Assembly (NCBI RefSeq): GCF_001586215.1
Contig: NZ_CP014634.1
Span: 248,001-312,000 of the forward strand
Length of the DNA stretch: 64,000 nucleotides
Source: Corynebacterium simulans
GTDB taxonomy: Bacteria > Actinomycetota > Actinomycetes > Mycobacteriales > Mycobacteriaceae
Direction: 5' to 3'
Positions within the stretch are counted from its first letter, which is position 1. Every line of letters starts with the position of its first letter. The notes under the pieces were generated by a model. It did no database searches, was not told the origin of the DNA, and saw nothing but the letters and a program-made list of their open reading frames with translations. Positions 61,828 to 64,000 of this stretch are shown one piece after another. Made by a program: the position numbers and the translations under genes.

Positions 61828-63195
61828 CTACTGCGTGACCACAATCTTTCCGTGCTGGCCCTTTTCGGCCGAGGTCATGATGTGATTGACAAAGCTATAG
61901 GTGCCGGGTTCATTGAAGGTCATCTCCACGAAGCCGCCCTGCGCGGGTAGGAGATCCAGCGCCTGCGAACCCGAATCGCGACGGTCCTTAATCAGGTAGT
62001 CGCCCTCCTTGTACGCGGTGTCAAATTGCTCGCCCACCACGTGGAAAGACAACGGCTGGTCTGGGCCCACGTTGAGCAGCCAGATGCGTACCTTATCGCC
62101 CACCTTGGCATGCAGTGGCTCAAGGTCGTACTGATTCGGATAGTAATTAAACGCCATCAGGTCGTACTCGCCGTTTGAGACGCGGTCGGCGTCGGCGCCA
62201 TTTTCGTCGCCCAGGAAGATTTCGTCGGCGATCATTGCGTACTCCGCATCGGCGTCGCCAAGCTCTGGCGGATCGATGACCACCGCACCGGCCATGCCGT
62301 TGGCAATGTGTAGGCTCATCGGCGCCGTGGAGCAGTGATACATCCAGATGCCGGAGCGATGCGCGGTGAACTCATAAGTCAGGGACTCGCCCGGCGCGAT
62401 GGTCTTCATGTTCTCATCCGGGTTGACCTCGCCGGCGTGGAAGTCCACGGAGTGGCCCATGCTTCCCTCGTTCTTGATGGTGATCTTGAACTTATCGCCC
62501 ACCTTGCCGCGCAGGGCTGGCCCTGGGGCTTGGCCGTTGAATAGCCACCGCGTTTGTTTTACACCTGGCGCTACCTCGACCTCTTCCTCGGTCATGGTCC
62601 AGGTTTCCTCGTGGGTGGTTCCTTCGGCCTTGGCCAAGCGGGCATCGAAAGCCTTGAAGTCGTCGCGCTTCTGGGTGCGCTCCGCCGCACTCGGTACGTC
62701 GGGGTGGCTCGCAGAGTGATGGTGCTCGTGCATGGCATCGCCTGCTGTGCCTGCAGCTCCCGCGGCGTCGTCAGTCGTGTTGATCTGGAGCACCATACCC
62801 TGTGCTTTGTGCCCGGCGATAGTGCAATAGCCCTGGGTGGATTCGTTGATAATGCCCGCATCGAGCTCAACGGTCTTGCCTGGCTCCACACGGCCGGTCT
62901 CGTTGTCACCAATCTTTAGGTCGTGGACCTGGTCGCCGTCGTTGGTGAAGTTGACCACAAGGTGGGCGCCCTGTGGCACGTCAATCGAAGCCGGGACGAA
63001 GGCCATGCCGGAGACTGAGACGTCGACAACGGTCGCTTCCACGCCCGCGCTTTCCGACGCCCTTTGCGCCTTGCCCGTGCTATTAAACACCGCGAGCGCG
63101 ATAACCGCAGCAAGGGCAATGCCGATGAGCAGCCAGGAGGCCCAATTGTTTTGAACCGGCGGCTTCGGAGATTGATTCGAAGAAACGCTGAGCAT
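61828..63195 (-). CDS. nirK: Copper-containing nitrite reductase with extra N-terminal cupredoxin domain
   Basis: The 455-residue protein reduces nitrite to NO. One membrane helix (about 18-37) anchors it outside the cell. Residues about 50-140 form an added cupredoxin with a full type-1 copper set: His91, Cys124, His129, Met134. A His-rich linker (HEHHHSASH) follows. The two NirK domains (about 195-455) keep type-1 ligands His248, Cys288, His296, Met301, type-2 ligands His253, His287, His438, and catalytic Asp251 and His385. The N-terminal domain may feed electrons to NirK. It converges with the nar operon. Confidence 0.93.
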   Translation of the reverse strand: MLSVSSNQSPKPPVQNNWASWLLIGIALAAVIALAVFNSTGKAQRASESAGVEATVVDVSVSGMAFVPASIDVPQGAHLVVNFTNDGDQVHDLKIGDNETGRVEPGKTVELDAGIINESTQGYCTIAGHKAQGMVLQINTTDDAAGAAGTAGDAMHEHHHSASHPDVPSAAERTQKRDDFKAFDARLAKAEGTTHEETWTMTEEEVEVAPGVKQTRWLFNGQAPGPALRGKVGDKFKITIKNEGSMGHSVDFHAGEVNPDENMKTIAPGESLTYEFTAHRSGIWMYHCSTAPMSLHIANGMAGAVVIDPPELGDADAEYAMIADEIFLGDENGADADRVSNGEYDLMAFNYYPNQYDLEPLHAKVGDKVRIWLLNVGPDQPLSFHVVGEQFDTAYKEGDYLIKDRRDSGSQALDLLPAQGGFVEMTFNEPGTYSFVNHIMTSAEKGQHGKIVVTQ

Positions 63196-64000
63196 TTAGT
63201 TCTCCAGTCTTTTCTGCTTGTAAACGGCCACTACGATGGCCAAGACGTTGGTGATAAGGCCAAGCCCCATCATGATAAGCCCGGCAACATCCGCGCCGAG
63301 TAAGCACAACACTGCGCCCAAGTTGATAAGCACCAAACGCGCATAACCGCCGCGGTCAGCGACTTTTCGCCCTAGTGTGACTTTCGCCAGACCGCCGCCC
63401 AACAGGGTGGGCAGGAGGTGATGCAGCACGCCGATGACCAATTGCAACAGGCCAGCGCCGACGAAGGCGGGCATGAGCAACAACGTCACCGCGCGCGGGT
63501 AGACGCCGATGACGGCGCACACCGCGTCCGCAGCGCACAAGCTGAGCATCCACAGCAGGCCCGCCTGCACGGAGACGGCAGCAGTGGTCTGCTGCGGGTT
63601 TCCCGCCACCACCGTGGCCAGGATGGGCTGAATGATGAGAATCGCGGCGAGCACGACGAGCAACTGGGCCATGCCCGCTGCCCGTGTAAGCCCCACCGCG
63701 TAAAGCCCCACCGCGAGGGCGAGGCCTACGCAGTGCACCGTAAGTACCCGGGAACAGCGGGCGCGCGCTGCCGGGGCGATCTTGGTGCCCGACAGCGTGG
63801 GCAGCAGCGTGACCACAGTTCCGAGGATGGTCAGCCAGGCAAAGCCCCACACCATTCCGCGGGAGTGCGCGGCGACCAGCAGTGAGTAGTTGCCCACACC
63901 GTTACCCGCCAAAATGACCATCACGACTGAGGCCACCAAGAACACGGCGGCCGTAATGTAGAAAGGTACTGTCACGGCAAAAGAACCCGCAAGCGAGCCT
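63196..64000 (-). CDS. Polytopic membrane protein next to nirK (N-terminus beyond window)
   Basis: At least 268 residues with about eight membrane helices; the frame is open to the window edge, so the GTG at 63975 may not be the start. His residues lie near helix ends (LLVAAHSRGMVWGFAWL, VLTVHCVG, VIGVLHHLLPTLL), a layout seen in NnrS-like and oxidase-related membrane proteins. It ends one base before nirK and is likely read with it. A role in NO or copper handling is only inferred. Confidence 0.6.
   Translation of the reverse strand, partial: GSLAGSFAVTVPFYITAAVFLVASVVMVILAGNGVGNYSLLVAAHSRGMVWGFAWLTILGTVVTLLPTLSGTKIAPAARARCSRVLTVHCVGLALAVGLYAVGLTRAAGMAQLLVVLAAILIIQPILATVVAGNPQQTTAAVSVQAGLLWMLSLCAADAVCAVIGVYPRAVTLLLMPAFVGAGLLQLVIGVLHHLLPTLLGGGLAKVTLGRKVADRGGYARLVLINLGAVLCLLGADVAGLIMMGLGLITNVLAIVVAVYKQKRLEN

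Overview
The window is about 64 kb of a Corynebacterium chromosome. The order atpBEFHAGDC - DUF2550 - nucS, the rho-prfA-prmC-tsaC-wecA block, the mycothiol-type arsenate reductase, GlgE, DUF222/HNH and DUF2156 proteins, very short intergenic gaps and many GTG starts all fit that genus. The copper nitrite reductase (nirK) beside narKGHJI suggests a skin or mucosal species (striatum/aurimucosum/tuberculostearicum type) rather than C. glutamicum; this species-level guess is weak. The sequence looks moderately GC-rich. I found no tRNA, rRNA, CRISPR array, insertion sequence, integrase or prophage gene, so this is chromosomal backbone with a few variable stretches.

Layout. 1-4467: start of gatA, gatC, an ACT-domain protein, ligA and a DnaQ-like exonuclease. 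4486-7460: a small variable cassette on the + strand (ArsR-like regulator, secreted serine hydrolase, small membrane protein, AAA ATPase) with translationally coupled starts and direct repeats over the first start codon. 7461-12794: a MetE-like protein and mnmA, a spermidine-synthase-like protein, a secreted GH25 muramidase and a DUF222-HNH protein. 12766-21982: a long minus-strand run with an aminoacyl-lipid synthase/esterase pair, cysteine desulfurase, etfBA, a THUMP-like methyltransferase, a Nudix hydrolase and an ABC ATPase. 22050-26172: glgE and glgB. 26169-32790: ABC exporter, arsenate reductase, DctA-type symporter, a CnoX/YbbN-like protein, a thiamine-binding protein, a small Cys/His protein and nucS.

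32815-47165: DUF2550, then the complete F1Fo ATP synthase operon (ends in a strong terminator at 33393-33435), an AtpI-like protein, wecA, tsaC, prmC, prfA and rho, all minus strand. 47503-63195: an acyl-CoA ligase, then a nitrate-respiration island. MoaA, MoeA, MoaC, MobA-like and Mog-like proteins build the molybdenum cofactor needed by NarG. NarK moves nitrate/nitrite, NarGHI reduces nitrate to nitrite and NarJ matures NarG. Converging on narI is nirK, whose product should reduce nitrite to NO; upstream of nirK is a polytopic membrane protein cut by the window edge.

Most notable: a three-cupredoxin NirK with a complete extra type-1 copper site at its N-terminus; an ATP synthase delta subunit that appears to carry a duplicated N-terminal domain; the aminoacyl-lipid synthase/esterase pair; the 4.5-7.5 kb cassette with an operator-like repeat; a possible leaderless mini-ORF in front of the HNH gene; an arsenate reductase with a CX5K loop; a hairpin before atpE; and a long rho leader.
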